From Gordionus sp. m RMFG-2023 (taxonomy: Eukaryota; Nematomorpha; Gordioida; Chordodea; Parachordodidae): a stretch of DNA of 64,000 nucleotides. The stretch is from NCBI RefSeq assembly GCF_954871325.1, contig NC_088778.1, positions 30,489,120 to 30,553,119 of the forward strand, in the 5' to 3' direction. Position 1 is the first letter of the stretch, and each line of letters begins with the position of its first letter. Made by a program: the position numbers and the translations under genes. Shown here piece by piece: positions 24,000 through 35,245 of the stretch. The notes under the pieces were generated by a model. It was not told the origin of the DNA. It saw only the letters and a program-made list of their open reading frames with translations, and searched no databases.

Positions 24000-24821
24000 C
24001 CCGTCCAGAACAACTTCTTTTTCTACATCGGTAATATGATTAAGTTAATTACTCTATGCATTGTATATTCCAAATCATCTCCAAATGTTAGAATTATTAA
24101 AAGTAAAAAAAATAATAAAGAGGTAGAAATACCATTTTTGGCTGTGAATAAAGAGCAGAATAGAATCTGTTTCCGATGCCGGAAGGAAGGACATGGTACG
24201 AGAGATTGCGAGTATTTGTGACTATATGATGGCAAAGAGCATGCCACAGAGGTCGGGAGGCTTTGGGCGAAAGAGATGGAAAGATCAGATTATAGTGCAA
24301 AAGATTGGGAATCAAAGGGCATAAATATGATACAAGAGGAAAGGATACATGATCCTTGCCCTAGAGTTTAGATAAATTTGAATGGAAATATGGTATCCAT
24401 GTTATTTGATACCGGGGCAGCCATATCCGTGATGGGATATGAGAAATATCAGAGTATTTGGTCGGAAGGAATAATTAGACGGGAGGACATCAAGATCCGT
24501 CAGTTGGATGGATCAGAAGTCGCAGTGATGGGAAGGGTGGAGTTAAAGGTGGTATTAGAGAATAGAGTGGAGATTTTGGACTTATGGATAGTAGATCGAA
24601 AAGTAGAGTCAGTAGTGGGATGGGATTAGATCACCCGAATTGGTCCAGATTGTGGTTTTTGGGGAGTATTCGCATGGTGTGGTGTATTTTTACCTGATGC
24701 AAGATGTGAAAAAAATAGAGATTTGAATTTGTGGTATGGAGAAAGATTGCCAGGAATTGAGACCTTTTTAGAAGGGGAAAGGAGAGGAGAAGATGATGGG
24801 GTTGTTAAAGACTATAGGGGA

Positions 24822-24975
24822 GGTGTTGGGGGGAATTATAGGGGAGGTATCGGGGGGAATTATAGGGGAGATATCGGGGGGAATTATAGGGGAGATATTG
24901 TGGGGAATTATAGGGGAGGTATCGGGGGGAATTATAGGGGAGATACCGGGGGGAATTATAGGGGAGGTATCGAGG
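24822..24975 (+). repeat. 24-bp minisatellite in G1, coding for Gly-rich octapeptides
   Basis: About seven copies of the 24-bp unit GGGGGGAATTATAGGGGAG+5 nt lie between the protease and RT regions of G1. In the reading frame they encode near-repeats of the octapeptide NYRGGIGG. Unit identity is high, so expansion is more recent than the general decay of the element. Confidence 0.9.
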
Positions 24976-27829
24976 GGAATTTTAGGATTTGTCGAGACTT
25001 TGGGAGAAAGGGAGGAAGAAATGATCCGAAGAACAGAAAGAAATTCATGATCAAGGAAAGTTTGAAGCGGAGTTGGAGGAATTGGCAGATGAGAAGATAG
25101 TGTTGCCAGAAGAAGAAACTAGAGAAAATGATGATTTGGAACAAGGAAATACTAAGGGAAAACATAGCCAAGAAATGGAAATGGTTGGAAAGGAAACGAG
25201 ACGACGGGAAGAGAGGGAATTGCGGAATAGAGAGATAGAATTTGGTATGATCAAAGTACAAGAGGGAGTGCGAAACTTGATGAAAAATTACAAGGAGATC
25301 TTTGATGAAATGTTGGGTTGTCTCCGAGATTATGAAGTGGATATCAAATTAAAGGAGCGATATGTGCCCAAGTTTTGTGCATTACGACGGATACCGTTCG
25401 AATGGCGAATTGAAGTAGACAAGGAATTGGAGCAGTGGGTGCAGAAGGGTATTGTTTGTCCAGTGGAGTATAGCGAGTGGGCGACACCGTTAGTACCCGT
25501 TAAGAAGGCTAATGGAAAGCTTCGTTTATGCGCCGATTTTCGGGTCACGCTAAACCCGTGGGTCGTGGAGATAAAATATCCGTTACCACGGATTGAAGAA
25601 ATATTAGCTAATTTGAAGGGCAGCATATACTTTTCAAAGGTGGTTTACGAACGCTTACTTACAATTGAAGGTGAAACCCGAGGTACAAAAGCTATTAACG
25701 ATCACGACTCCGAAGGGATTGTATGCCTTCTGTAGATTGCCGTTGGACTTAGCGTGTCGGCTCCAATTTTTCAACGAACGATGGCGGCAGTGTTTCAGGG
25801 ACTAGAGGGAGTATTTTACTACATGGATGACGTATTGGTGATGGGAGAGACTCCCGAGCAACACGAACGAAGATTGGAGGAGGTGTTCAAAAGGATCAAG
25901 GATAAAGGATTGCGGGTAAGCGTTGAAAAAAGTGTGTTGGGAGTATCAGAAATCGTATATTTGGGGCATAAAATCAATGGGAAAGAGGTCAGACCTTTGG
26001 ACAAAAATATGGCAAATATAACAAGCATGGTGAAGCCTAATAATAAGGTGGAAGTACAAGCTTTCTTGGGAATGGTGAATTATTATCACCGTTTTGTGGA
26101 AGGTTTCGCACAGATAGCGGCGCCGTTGTATAAATTGTTAAAGAAAGGAGAAAGATTTGAATGGAAGATTGAACAGGAGGAGGCTTTTGAGGAGTTGAAA
26201 TTGAGGATTGGAATGGAACCAGTACTAGTGTGTTTTGATAACGATTTGCCAGTGATATTGGCCGTCGACGCTTCGAATAGGGGTGTGGGTGGAGCGCTAT
26301 TACATTGTATAGACGAATTGAAGAGACCTATTTTATTTTTCTCAAGAATTTTTAGAGAGGCCGAGACAAGATATTAAGTGATCGAGCAAGAAGCGCTAGC
26401 GGTTATATTTGGATTGACTAAATGTCGGGAATACTTGATCGGACGTCGATTTGTCATATATACGGATCACAAGCCCTTGGTTCATCTTTTCAGGAAGGAC
26501 AACAAGGAGCTCATGTTGTCGCCTAGGTTGCAGCGATGGCTGTTGCTGGTAGGCAGTTTCGACGTGCAAGTGAAATACCGGCGAGGAAGAAAAAATTACT
26601 TACCGGATATTCTTTCTAGATGTGGAGCGGGAGAGGATTGCGAAACGAGTAAGTCGAAAGATATGGATGAAGAGGATGAGCACGGGTTGATTAGAGCGAT
26701 AGTCGGGATATCTAAAGGAGGACCAGTTGCGTAGGAACAACTCAAAAATGCTACTTTAAAAGATCGCGAGTTAACGAAAATCAAAGCGTGCATATTGGGT
26801 CGAAAACAATGGCGAGATGGGGACAAAAAGTTCAAGCAAGTGGAGAAAGAGCTAACGATAGTGGACGAGTGTGTGGTACGAGGAAGTCGGGGAGTGGTGC
26901 CGTCCAAATTAAGGGAGGCAGTAAAGTCAATGATTCATGCTGGGCATCAGGGTGTGGAACGAATGAAACAATGGGGGCGGGAATACGTATGGTGGCCTGG
27001 CATGAATAAAGAAATCGAGAATATGGTGAGAAGTTGTGAAATGTGTAATTCATGGGCAAGTATGCCTCGAAAGGACAAGAAAAGTATTTGGCCTAGGGCT
27101 ACTCAGCCCTGGGAAAAAGTGCACTTAGACTTTTCGACTTCGAAAATAAAATATATCTCCTCGTAGTGGACGCTTACTCAAAATGGGTAGAGTATCAAGA
27201 AGTAAAGGGGTTAACAACGCAAGTAGTAATTAAGACGTTAAAAGATCTTTGGGCAAAGTTTGGGGTAGCGGAAATAGTCGTGTCGGATGGAGGACCCGCT
27301 TTTATAAGTAAACAATTTAAAGTTTTTTGTACTGAAACTGGGGCAGACACATTTTGGCGCCTCCTTACCACCCAAGCTCAAATGGGCAGACGGAAAGAAT
27401 GGTGGCGGCGGTAAAGAGTTGGTTGAGGAAGTCGAAATATGGGGGTGGAGAGATTTGGATAGCGGTTGCATACTATAACAATAGTCGAAAGGGAGAGGAA
27501 TTGTCCCCAGCAGAAAAGTTTTTGGGCCGTAGAACTCGTATTCAGTTGGATTTCTTAAGGCCCAAACCGGCGCAGGAGGAGAATTCAATGGGTAATCAGT
27601 GTGAATTTGTGGTTGGTCAGACCATATGGGCGAGAATATTTGGAGGTACCCGAAAATGGGAGTCCGGAGTAATTATACAGAACGTGGGGCATAAAATGGT
27701 GAGAGTAAAATTCGTCGACGGAAAGGAAGGAGTTAGACATGTAGAACAGATATGGAAGAGAGTAGAGTCTGAAAGGTTAAGGTCCAGCCATGACGCGGCG
27801 AGAAGAAAGGGGTAGATATCTGAAGAATT

Positions 27830-28880
27830 CCGGGATTAAATCAAATTTAATTTTAAAAAAAAATCGATAATGATAATTAACCCAAGATAGTAATACCTCC
27901 GCAATTACGGGATTAAATCACATTTAAAAAAAAGGGATCAATAATGATAATGATAACCGAGGGCTAAAGGAACATATATAAAAAATATAAAAAAAACTTT
28001 CATGATTCTCGAGTTAAAGTACATAGGGAATAATATTACCACTAGTGATAATTAACCCAAGATAGTAATACCTCCGCAGTTACGGGATTAAATCACATTT
28101 GATAAAAAAAAAGATCAATAATGATAATGATAACCGGTGGTAATAATGTTGGGGCTAAAGGAACGTATATAAAAAAAAATAAAAAAAAAACTTTCATGAT
28201 TCTCGAGTTAAAGTACATAGAGAATAATATTACCACTAGTCATAATTAACTCAAGATAGTAATACCTCCGCAGTTACGGGATTAAATCAAATTTAATTTT
28301 TTAAAAAAATCGAAAATGATAATTAACACAAGATAGTAATACCTCCGCAATTACGGGATTAAATCACATTTGATAAAAAAAAAATCGATAATGATAATTA
28401 ACACAAGATAGTAATACCTCCGCAATTACGGGATTAAATCACATTTAAAAAAAAAAGGGATCAATAATGATAATTATAACCGGGGGCTAAAGGAACATAT
28501 ATAAAAAATAAAAATAAAAACTTTCATGATTCTCGAGTTAAAGTACATAGAGAATAATATTACCACTAGTGATAATTAACTCAAGATAGTAATACCAATT
28601 ACGGGATTAAATCAAATTTAATTTTTTTAAAAAAATCGATAATGATAATTAACACAAGATAGTAATACCTCCGCAATTACGGGATTAAATCACATTTAAA
28701 AAAAAAAAAGGGATCAATAATGATAATGATAACCGGTGGTAATAATGTTGGTGCTAAAGGAACATATATAAAAAAAAACTTTCATGATTCTCGAGTTAAA
28801 GTACATAGAAAATAATATTACCAATAATGATAATTAACTCCAGATAGTAATACCTCCGCAATTCCGGGATTAAATCACAC
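27830..28880. repeat. Composite tandem-repeat array 3' of G1 integrase
   Basis: The words GATAATTAACCCAAGATAG, TAATACCTCCGCAATTACGG and GATTAAATCACATTT recur about eight times (near 27,875, 28,045, 28,240, 28,320, 28,390, 28,575, 28,645 and 28,830). In some intervals they are separated by a second module with AAGGAACATATATAAAAAA and TCATGATTCTCGAGTTAAAG. The array therefore has short units of about 75 bp and longer units of about 180 bp. It is non-coding and probably part of the 3' untranslated region of G1. Confidence 0.88.
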
Positions 28881-29331
28881 TTAGTTAGAGTGCCAATAAA
28901 TAATGCACCAAAAAAAAAAAGTTGGGTATGTTAACCAAAGTAATAAATTTAAGTAAAGGATAATTTTGGGAGATGTCGGAGTCATAAATCAAAAGTTGGA
29001 AATAAAAATTGTATATAGTTGGAGAATGGAATAGAAAGGAGTAACAATTGGACTAGGAAACAAATAAAAAAATGGTTCCAAGTTGGACTGAAACACGAAA
29101 AAGATTTCTACAATGACAGTTGGAAGCGAGACGCAAAACAAGGAAGGTTCCAATAATTGGGCTTTAAAAGGGGAATTTTATAAATGCAAAATTATAATTT
29201 TTCTTTTTGTATAATTGTTAATGTTGTTAAAGAAAATTTTTCCTGTATTTATTCATTTTAGCCCAAAAAAATATTGAGTAAAAAACTGTTATTAATTTTT
29301 TTTTATTATACTTTTTTTCTTGAAAAAAAGA
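28881..29331. other. Spacer between repeat array and 3' ORF, no gene
   Basis: AT-rich, with no repeat and no convincing ORF. It probably belongs to the non-coding 3' region of G1. Confidence 0.4.
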
Positions 29332-29950
29332 ATGTCGGGTAGACATCGTTGTATCTAGTGGGAGAATTTAACCATTAGAATAAGTATTTTCCGAGGATAT
29401 GTTAATGAGGATAGGCGCCCAATCTCGCCTTCGATTTGCCGAAACATAGTAGACCGATCGCCTCCAATACGCCGGAACAGAGTAGCTAGATCTCCCCCGG
29501 TCCAAAGGGGAGTATCCGGGATAATAACGAATAATCGAGATCACTCCGAGTTACCGAAGCCCCGGCACCTCAGCAGGCGCCCGAGGAGGAGACGCTCTTG
29601 TTTCTTATGTGGTTCGCCTAATCATTTGCAGATGCGGTGCCCCCGTGGGCCAAATTGTAGGCAAAACTTGAATGATAATAGGGAAACGACGCGCCCCAGA
29701 AGCCGAAGCCCGGTAGGAGCGACGCCCGGCCAGTTAGGACCATTTTTCCGCCTTTAACGATAGGGGTAATTCCACAACAGGATCAATCCATAACTGCGAC
29801 GGGGCGACCGGTGGCGATTATAGAGCCGTTACGAGAAGAAACGGCGGAGGCGAGTCCCAGGGCCTATTACGCTGAGGAGTGGCCTATGGTCGATTTGTCA
29901 CCATCTGAGATTCAAGAGTTGTTGGAGGATGTGATGGGACCCGAATAAAT
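29332..29950 (+). pseudogene. GC-rich 3' coding region with Arg-rich and CCHC zinc-knuckle text (part of G1 or a second element)
   Basis: A GC-rich island in AT-rich DNA with protein-like content. An Arg/Ser/Pro-rich stretch (RSPPIRRNRVARSPPV) is followed by RPRRRRSC and a CCHC knuckle CFLCGSPNHLQMRCP (C-x2-C-x4-H-x4-C, about 29,600-29,640). Acidic text near the end (SPSEIQELLEDVMGPE) closes at 29,948. CCHC knuckles of this spacing are nucleic-acid-binding and typical of gag proteins. Its position downstream of integrase is unusual. It may be an extra 3' ORF of G1 or the gag remnant of another copy. It is not a single intact frame. Confidence 0.55.
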
Positions 29951-30206
29951 ATTACGATTTTTTTTTATAATAAAACAATTTTTTTTTATTATTTTCCTTA
30001 ATAGAATTTCGAGAATAATTAAAATTCGATATTAATATATGGAATAAAACTTTTAAAATTAACATCATAGTATTTTTTTATTTATGTGAACATGTGTAGA
30101 ATAATAGATGATTACTTTTTATTTTTATTTACGACCCCCCCCCCCTTTTTTCGTCTTTGTAAAACAACTTTTTTTTGTGTTCAAAGGTTTTTATTTAATG
30201 GGGGCG

Positions 30207-30625
30207 TGTTGTAAATATTTTTATTTATTAATCATAATTAATATTATTTTTTTTGTGTGAGTCATGAAAATTTTTTTTGGAGTTAAGTTTTTAATATTTT
30301 TTTTTTTAAAGTTTCGCGAACTCATCGTGACCATTATTATAAATATTTTTAATATTTATTATAAAAAAAAAAATAATCAGATATAAAAACCTGAAAAAGG
30401 TTAAAAAATTATTATTATTATAATTATATTTTTTTAAAAAAAGTGTAAAATCATTTGTTTTGAAAAGAACTATCAGGTTGAAAGTTTCTAGCCATAAGAA
30501 CTTTGAAAGTTTAATTTAAAATATTTAAAATATCTTATTATTTTTAAATAAATACAATTATTTTTCAAATATAATTTTGATCAAAATAATATCTTAAATC
30601 ACCATTTAATTCATTTATAATATTG
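30207..30625 (+). repeat. Candidate LTR next to G1
   Basis: Preceded by a purine-rich ATGGGGGCG (PPT-like) and starting TGTTGTAAATATTTTT. A TATA-like CAGATATAAAAACC lies within, and a TTGGCAGTGGG sequence that could be a primer-binding site lies just after it, near 30,622. No second copy was found upstream of 24,000, so this stays a candidate. Confidence 0.3.
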
Positions 30626-31254
30626 GCAGTGGGTTATGATAATGTTAGAAATATATTTTATAAAAATTATATTAAAAATATAAATAACAATATAAATCCC
30701 TCCTAATGATGGCGTCTTTTAAAAATCGACTTTTTTAAAAAATAATTAACATAATGTTAATAAAAGATATAAAAAAGATATCTCATGAGGAATAATTCAT
30801 AAAAATCGTAATAATTTTTTTTATTGTCTCATTTTTATAAAAAGTTTAAATTTTATAAAATATTATTAGATTTGTAAATTAGAAATTACAATTATTTAAT
30901 ATAACATATTTAATTTATCACTACAGCAAGCATCTGCTCATTCTAATAGATGCTATGGATGTTAGGTAGTTAACCTTCACCCATTTAATCACAAATATAT
31001 ATATTATCATTATAGAATATATCTTTTTAACGAATATACTAATTCTTAATAAAATAATATGATATATTTAAACATATATTTCCATAATATAAATAATAAC
31101 AATATATGTATAATTTCCACATTACTACATTTCCCCTTTATTAATTGAAAGCAAACTTATATCATTTAGACTTGAACAAACAATTTTTACTACAAAATCA
31201 TTTAATAATCATAATTTTTTCATTCTCACTTTTAATATTTGTATTGTTAATATA
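30626..31254. other. AT-rich spacer, no gene
   Basis: Only AT-rich sequence. Degraded 5' parts of the LINE that follows may begin near 31,140, but they cannot be shown. Confidence 0.4.
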
Positions 31255-32318
31255 TTTTATTGGTTTCTGCAATTTCATTTAATATAATCAACCTTTTAGA
31301 TTTATATCCTTTAAACCTTCTATCTCTTTCCTCATTTTTGGCATCGCGTTTGATGAATAACGCCATGATATCTTCTTTTATCTCTTCTAAAGATAACCTT
31401 TTAAACTCAGCCTTGACAGCCTGGGTATCTTTAGCTCCACCTGAAGCTGTCTTACCCACGATCTTAACACACCAATCTATTTTCAAACCTTTAATTAATA
31501 AATTTTTTAAAATAATCTCATCAAACCCCCCTTTGGAGTATATTCAACTATTACAGAATGCTGACTGTACTAGTGGTTATGAATGGTTGGAAGCATTACC
31601 AAGTCGTAACCTAGGTAACCTCTTATCAGATGAACAATTAAGAGTTGCCATAGGCCATCGACTTGGATGTAACATTGTTCAACCACATACATGCATCAAA
31701 TGTAAAACATTAGTTGACTCCAAAGGGAGACATGGTCTAAATTGTATATATAGTCAAGGCAGGCATGCAAGGCATGCAGCAATTAATTTAGCTATTAGCC
31801 GTTCTCTTACCAGGGCCCGAATACCAAACATCCTGGAGCCTACAAATTTATCGTTAGATGATGGCTTAAGACCTGATGGCTTAACTTCCGTGCCTTGGTC
31901 TTTAGGGAAATCCTTAATTTGGGACTTCACATGCGTATCTTCTTTCCCAAAAAATTTAAATTCTAATCCGGTTGATATAGCCGAGAAAAAAAAACAATGA
32001 AATATTCCAAATTCACAAATTATATTTTTATACCGATTGTTATCTCTTCCCTTGGACATATGCCAAGTGGAACTTTAAAGTTTTTAAAAAATATAGGGGA
32101 TAAGATAAGAGCCCTTACATCAGAACCTAAAGAATTTTATTTCTTAAAACAAAACCTACAAATCATAATTTTAAAATATAATTACGCATGTTTTTTGGGA
32201 ACTTGTAGTCCCACCACGGTTTTTATATAATATTTTTATTTTATTTTATTTTTGATGTGAGAAACTATATATTGAATAAAAATAAATAAAATTTTATGTA
32301 AAAAAAAAAAAAAAAAAA
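31255..32318 (+). mobile_element. LINE copy 3: 3' end of non-LTR retrotransposon with poly(A) tail
   Basis: An open frame of 246 codons (31,260-32,000) covers the region after reverse transcriptase. It has EWLEALPSRNLGNLLSDEQL, then a Cys/His cluster CIKCKTLV...GRHGLNC...GRHARHAAIN and the block ILEPTNLSLDDGLRPDGLTS followed by LIWDFTC. The CxxC...H..C pattern followed by RPDG and D-x-T resembles the restriction-like endonuclease of R2/NeSL-type elements, where PD and a later acidic residue are catalytic. One frameshift near 31,995 moves the last about 75 codons to another frame. The 3' end has AATAAAAATAAATAAAATTT and an 18-A tail at 32,301-32,318. This is the least decayed copy in the window. 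The 5' end is truncated within the thumb region. Confidence 0.85.
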
Positions 32319-32439
32319 CCTGAACATCTTAATGATTTTATTATTTTATTTCTTTTGTAAATTCATTCATCAACCAATTTTATTTTTCTTTGTCAGCAAT
32401 TATATAATAATTCATTCAATATCAGAACCATTAACATAA

Positions 32440-32535
32440 TGGGGGGGGGGGGCGACTAAAAAATTACTGGGGGCTTCGCCCCCAGACCCCCTTTTGAGCA
32501 GGCCTTTGGCCCGCTTTTCCCCGGCCATCGGCCGG
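32440..32535. other. GC-rich hairpin cluster
   Basis: After a run of 12 G come three short self-complementary motifs in about 80 bp: CTGGGGGCTTCGCCCCCAG (8-bp stem, TTCG-type loop), GGCCTTTGGCC, and CCGGCCATCGGCCGG. The block stands out sharply from DNA of about 25 percent GC. It lies about 120 bp after the LINE poly(A) tail and has no ORF. It resembles the compact GC clusters known from organelle genomes and some mobile elements. Its nature is unknown. Confidence 0.75.
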
Positions 32536-33400
32536 GTTACTTTACTCTATATATAGTCATAAATATTTTTACAAATTTTAATAAAAAAATAAGCCTGGAA
32601 CAAATATGAAATATATTTTTATTAGTTTATATAAAATAAAAATATAATAATTTACTTGTATTGTATATACCTTAAAAAAGAATGGTAATAATTTATTCCA
32701 AACAGTTATAATTAAAAGAATAATTGCGCTAAAAAGAATCGGTACTAGAATAAGAATATGTAAGTCTGGTTGCGCTAAAACGAATAAGTAATAGGATAAG
32801 AATATGTAAGTCTGGTTTCGTTTGCTTTAGAATAAATAATAACGATATCTCCAAATAATAATAAAAATGGGATTAAATTTATTCTTTTATTAGTGTTTAA
32901 ATAAAACGCAAATATAAATATATATATCAAGTCGTTAAAAAAGTAATTTTTTATTAACAAGTAAAATATTCGCGTGCATAGAAATTCAAAAACTTCAAAT
33001 ATATATATATATATCTAGTAAATCAATTTAAGGTAAATCAATTGATGGTTTGAGGCTTCGTATGTAGAAATAAAATAATATATTATTTAGTGATTTTTTT
33101 TGTATATGTAAATTGTCATAGTTTAAAGCTTCAATTAACTTTGTATATTAATATTAAATTATATTATGCAACAAGCACCTCCTCAAAAAAAAACAAAAAA
33201 AAAATAAACTAAAATTTATAATATAGGGACTAGGAGCTCGATTGGCATACGGGAGGTAATTTAGATTTACTTATAAGAAAATAATAACAATAATGCAAAA
33301 GGGGCTATAACAAACTTTGACCTTAAAATACAAATTGGTTAATCAAGTTGGAAAACATAGGATAATAATGAGGGGACGGATTATGTATTATATTGATTTG
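32536..33400. other. AT-rich spacer, no gene
   Basis: A short imperfect direct repeat (AAGAATATGTAAGTCTGGTT, near 32,752 and 32,801) is the only structure seen. The 61-codon minus-strand frame here has no protein-like features. Confidence 0.45.
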
Positions 33401-33404
33401 AAAA

Positions 33405-33660
33405 TATATGTATAATGGGGAAATGATACTGTTATTGTGTAATTAACAGCTGATAATAGGAAAAGACTGGGAAGGGGTTAACATATCATATATGTATAAT
33501 GGAGAAATAGTACTGTTATTGTATATAAACAGCGGACAATAGGGGAAAGACTGGGAAGGGGTTACATATCATATATGTATAATGGGGAAATGGTACTGTT
33601 ATTGTATATAAACAGCGGATAATAGGGGAAAGAATGTGAAAGGGTTAACATATCATATAT
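33405..33660. repeat. Tandem repeat, period about 86 bp, three copies
   Basis: The unit contains ATATATGTATAATGGGGAAAT, TACTGTTATTGTATATAAACAGC and GGGAAAGACTGGGAAGGGGTT, with starts near 33,405, 33,488 and 33,573. Copies 2 and 3 differ at only a few bases. Confidence 0.85.
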
Positions 33661-34019
33661 GAATTTACAATTTATTGTAATTTTTTGACCTCAATAATAT
33701 AATATTTATTGTAGGAAAGTTGTAATGTTGTATAAGGATATAATATTCAAATTATAACCTTCTAAAACATATAAGATTAAGATATAACATATCTTATTTT
33801 CACTGAGTTAAGATGGTCTATCAATCTTTTTGTTTACCAAGTTCAAGTTCATCTATTAATCATTTTGCTGGCTTTCGTTCCCTCGTTGGATATCGGGGTG
33901 AATTCCTTCTTGACTTAGTTCCATTGTTTCTGTTTTATCATCTCCTAACTTTATATTGTCATTTGTTTTTATTTTCGGTTTTAACTGGTTCTTTCCTTGT
34001 TCGTAGTTGATCGGCATGT

Positions 34020-34848
34020 TTTCCTATAATTTTTTCTTTTTCTTCTTCCCTTTTCCAGGGTTGTGATTGCGGCCCCTGGTATAAGGCAACTCCTGGTATA
34101 TCTCTGCGATGTTTTTGACATCCAATACAGCGGTTAACTAGTTTTTCAACATCTGTATCTAATTGTTCCCACCATCTATAATGTCTCGTGGTTATGTAAT
34201 ACCCGAATGTCCCGTATGCATATGTAAAACTCTTTTTTGAAGTGAGTACGGAATGATTAATCTATCATTCCAAAATAAAATATCGTCATCATTTTCTATT
34301 TCATCTATTCTTGTTCTAAAAGCTTGTAATTCTGGTGCTTGATTTTGTATATACCATTTATTAATATTTTTACTCTTCTTAAAATTGGATTTTTCGCGGT
34401 TTCATCTCTAAGTTCTTTTCTCGATAGAGTTAATGTGTCATAAGTAAGATTTCTTATATAATTCACTGTTTTATTTTCGCTTGTTATTCTAACATAATTT
34501 TTCTCTGTTAGGTTTAGCGATAAAGCATCTGCAATTATATTATTAGCGCCATTCTTGTACATTATATCTTAATCATATGCAGATAATTTATAGCCCAACT
34601 TAATAATCTTTGGTTTGTTAATGAGCTTAAATCTCTGTTATTACCATATATCATTATTAAAGGTTTGTGGTCACTTCGTATTTTTAATTTTCGTCCATAC
34701 AAATAGTTATAAAACTTTTCTAGGCCGTTTATTATTGCTTTGGCTTCTTTGTCTATTGTATAATAATTCTTTTCAGCATCTTGTAAAGTTCTCGAGGTGT
34801 AAGCTATTGAAAATTCCTTACCATTATCATATTTTGCATGAGTACAGC
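34020..34848 (-). mobile_element. Ty3/gypsy fragment G3 (RNase H to integrase zinc finger)
   Basis: On the minus strand an RNase H end (SIAYTSRTLQDAEKNYYTID...IRSDHKPL, about 34,830-34,660) is followed by a tether region and an integrase zinc-binding region (HTGHSG...CIGCQKHRRDIPG, about 34,220-34,070). The order is that of Ty3/gypsy and the sequence is closer to G2 than to G1. It is incomplete at both ends and broken. A hAT-like end at 34,849 interrupts its upstream side. No LTR was seen. The low-complexity frame at 33,813-34,010 on the opposite strand is probably only a shadow of its 3' continuation. Confidence 0.8.
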
Positions 34849-35055
34849 CAGTGGCGTCGCTAGAAGGGGCACAGGGGCTCAAGCTTCCTGAAAAATTTAA
34901 ATAGCGGCCTGAAGAAAATTTTTTTATTTTAATGACTTCTTAATACCCCACTGAACTAAAAATAAAATTTTTTAATTGCTCCCCGAACGATTTTTTTTAT
35001 AATTCTGTTGAGTAATATATAGATTTAATTTTATTATTTAAAAATTAATAAGACT
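34849..35055. mobile_element. hAT-like non-autonomous element end CAGTGGCGTCGCTAG
   Basis: Starts CAGTGGCGTCGCTAGAAGGGGC and continues with GGGGCTCAAG...CCTGAAAAATTT. The beginning of the element at 61,385 has the same text (CAGTGGTGTTGCTAGG ... CCTGAAAAATTTGAATAG). The other end was not found before the LINE tail at 35,056, so it is truncated. It lies inside the gypsy fragment G3. Confidence 0.65.
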
Positions 35056-35245
35056 ATCTAAATTTTTATTAAACAAAAACTTCAATTGGAAATTTTTAAA
35101 TACAATTATACTTGTTTTTTTATACATTTTCATTATTAAATTAAGCTCTTTTTAGAGCCTTCGATACTAATAATATATATTTTTATTTAGTAATTTTATT
35201 TATTTTTACATATTTTTATATAGTTGTTTTAATATTTTAGTGTTT
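35056..35245 (+). mobile_element. LINE 3'-tail fragment (copy 5)
   Basis: About 190 bp nearly identical to the last part of LINE copy 1 (8,622-8,790). It includes ACAAAAACTTCAATTGGAAA, the hairpin word GCTCTTTTTAGAGC and CCTTCGATACTA. It is strongly 5'-truncated and has no coding capacity. Confidence 0.85.

Larger units (their letters stand above)
24000..29950 (+). mobile_element. Ty3/gypsy LTR retrotransposon fossil G1
   Basis: A plus-strand Ty3/gypsy element. The parts in order are a gag zinc knuckle (CFRCRKEGHGTRDC, about 24,160), an aspartic protease (MLFDTGAAISVMG, about 24,396), a Gly-rich repeat linker (24,822-24,975) and reverse transcriptase (about 25,270-26,040, with YYMDD near 25,820). 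RNase H (about 26,150-26,640), an integrase zinc-binding region (about 26,930-27,050), an integrase core and C-terminal tail (about 27,110-27,815) complete it. A tandem array and a GC-rich zinc-knuckle ORF follow up to 29,950. The domain order PR-RT-RH-IN is that of Ty3/gypsy. The coding part is broken in roughly five to eight places. Its GC content is clearly higher than that of the surrounding DNA. Flanking LTRs were not securely identified; a candidate 3' LTR is at 30,207. Confidence 0.85.

Noticed and set aside
25330-27588. Long minus-strand ORFs opposite G1
   Set aside because: They are antisense shadows of the gypsy coding region, open only because of its higher GC content and codon pattern.
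31247-32059. Minus-strand ORFs opposite LINE copy 3
   Set aside because: They are antisense to the clearly conserved LINE frame and have no domain of their own.
32440-32535. Bacterial-style terminator
   Set aside because: The hairpins are GC-rich and the genome context is eukaryotic, so a rho-independent terminator reading is not meaningful.
33813-34010. 65-codon hydrophobic ORF, possibly a small membrane protein
   Set aside because: It lies opposite the probable 3' continuation of gypsy fragment G3, so it is more likely an antisense shadow.
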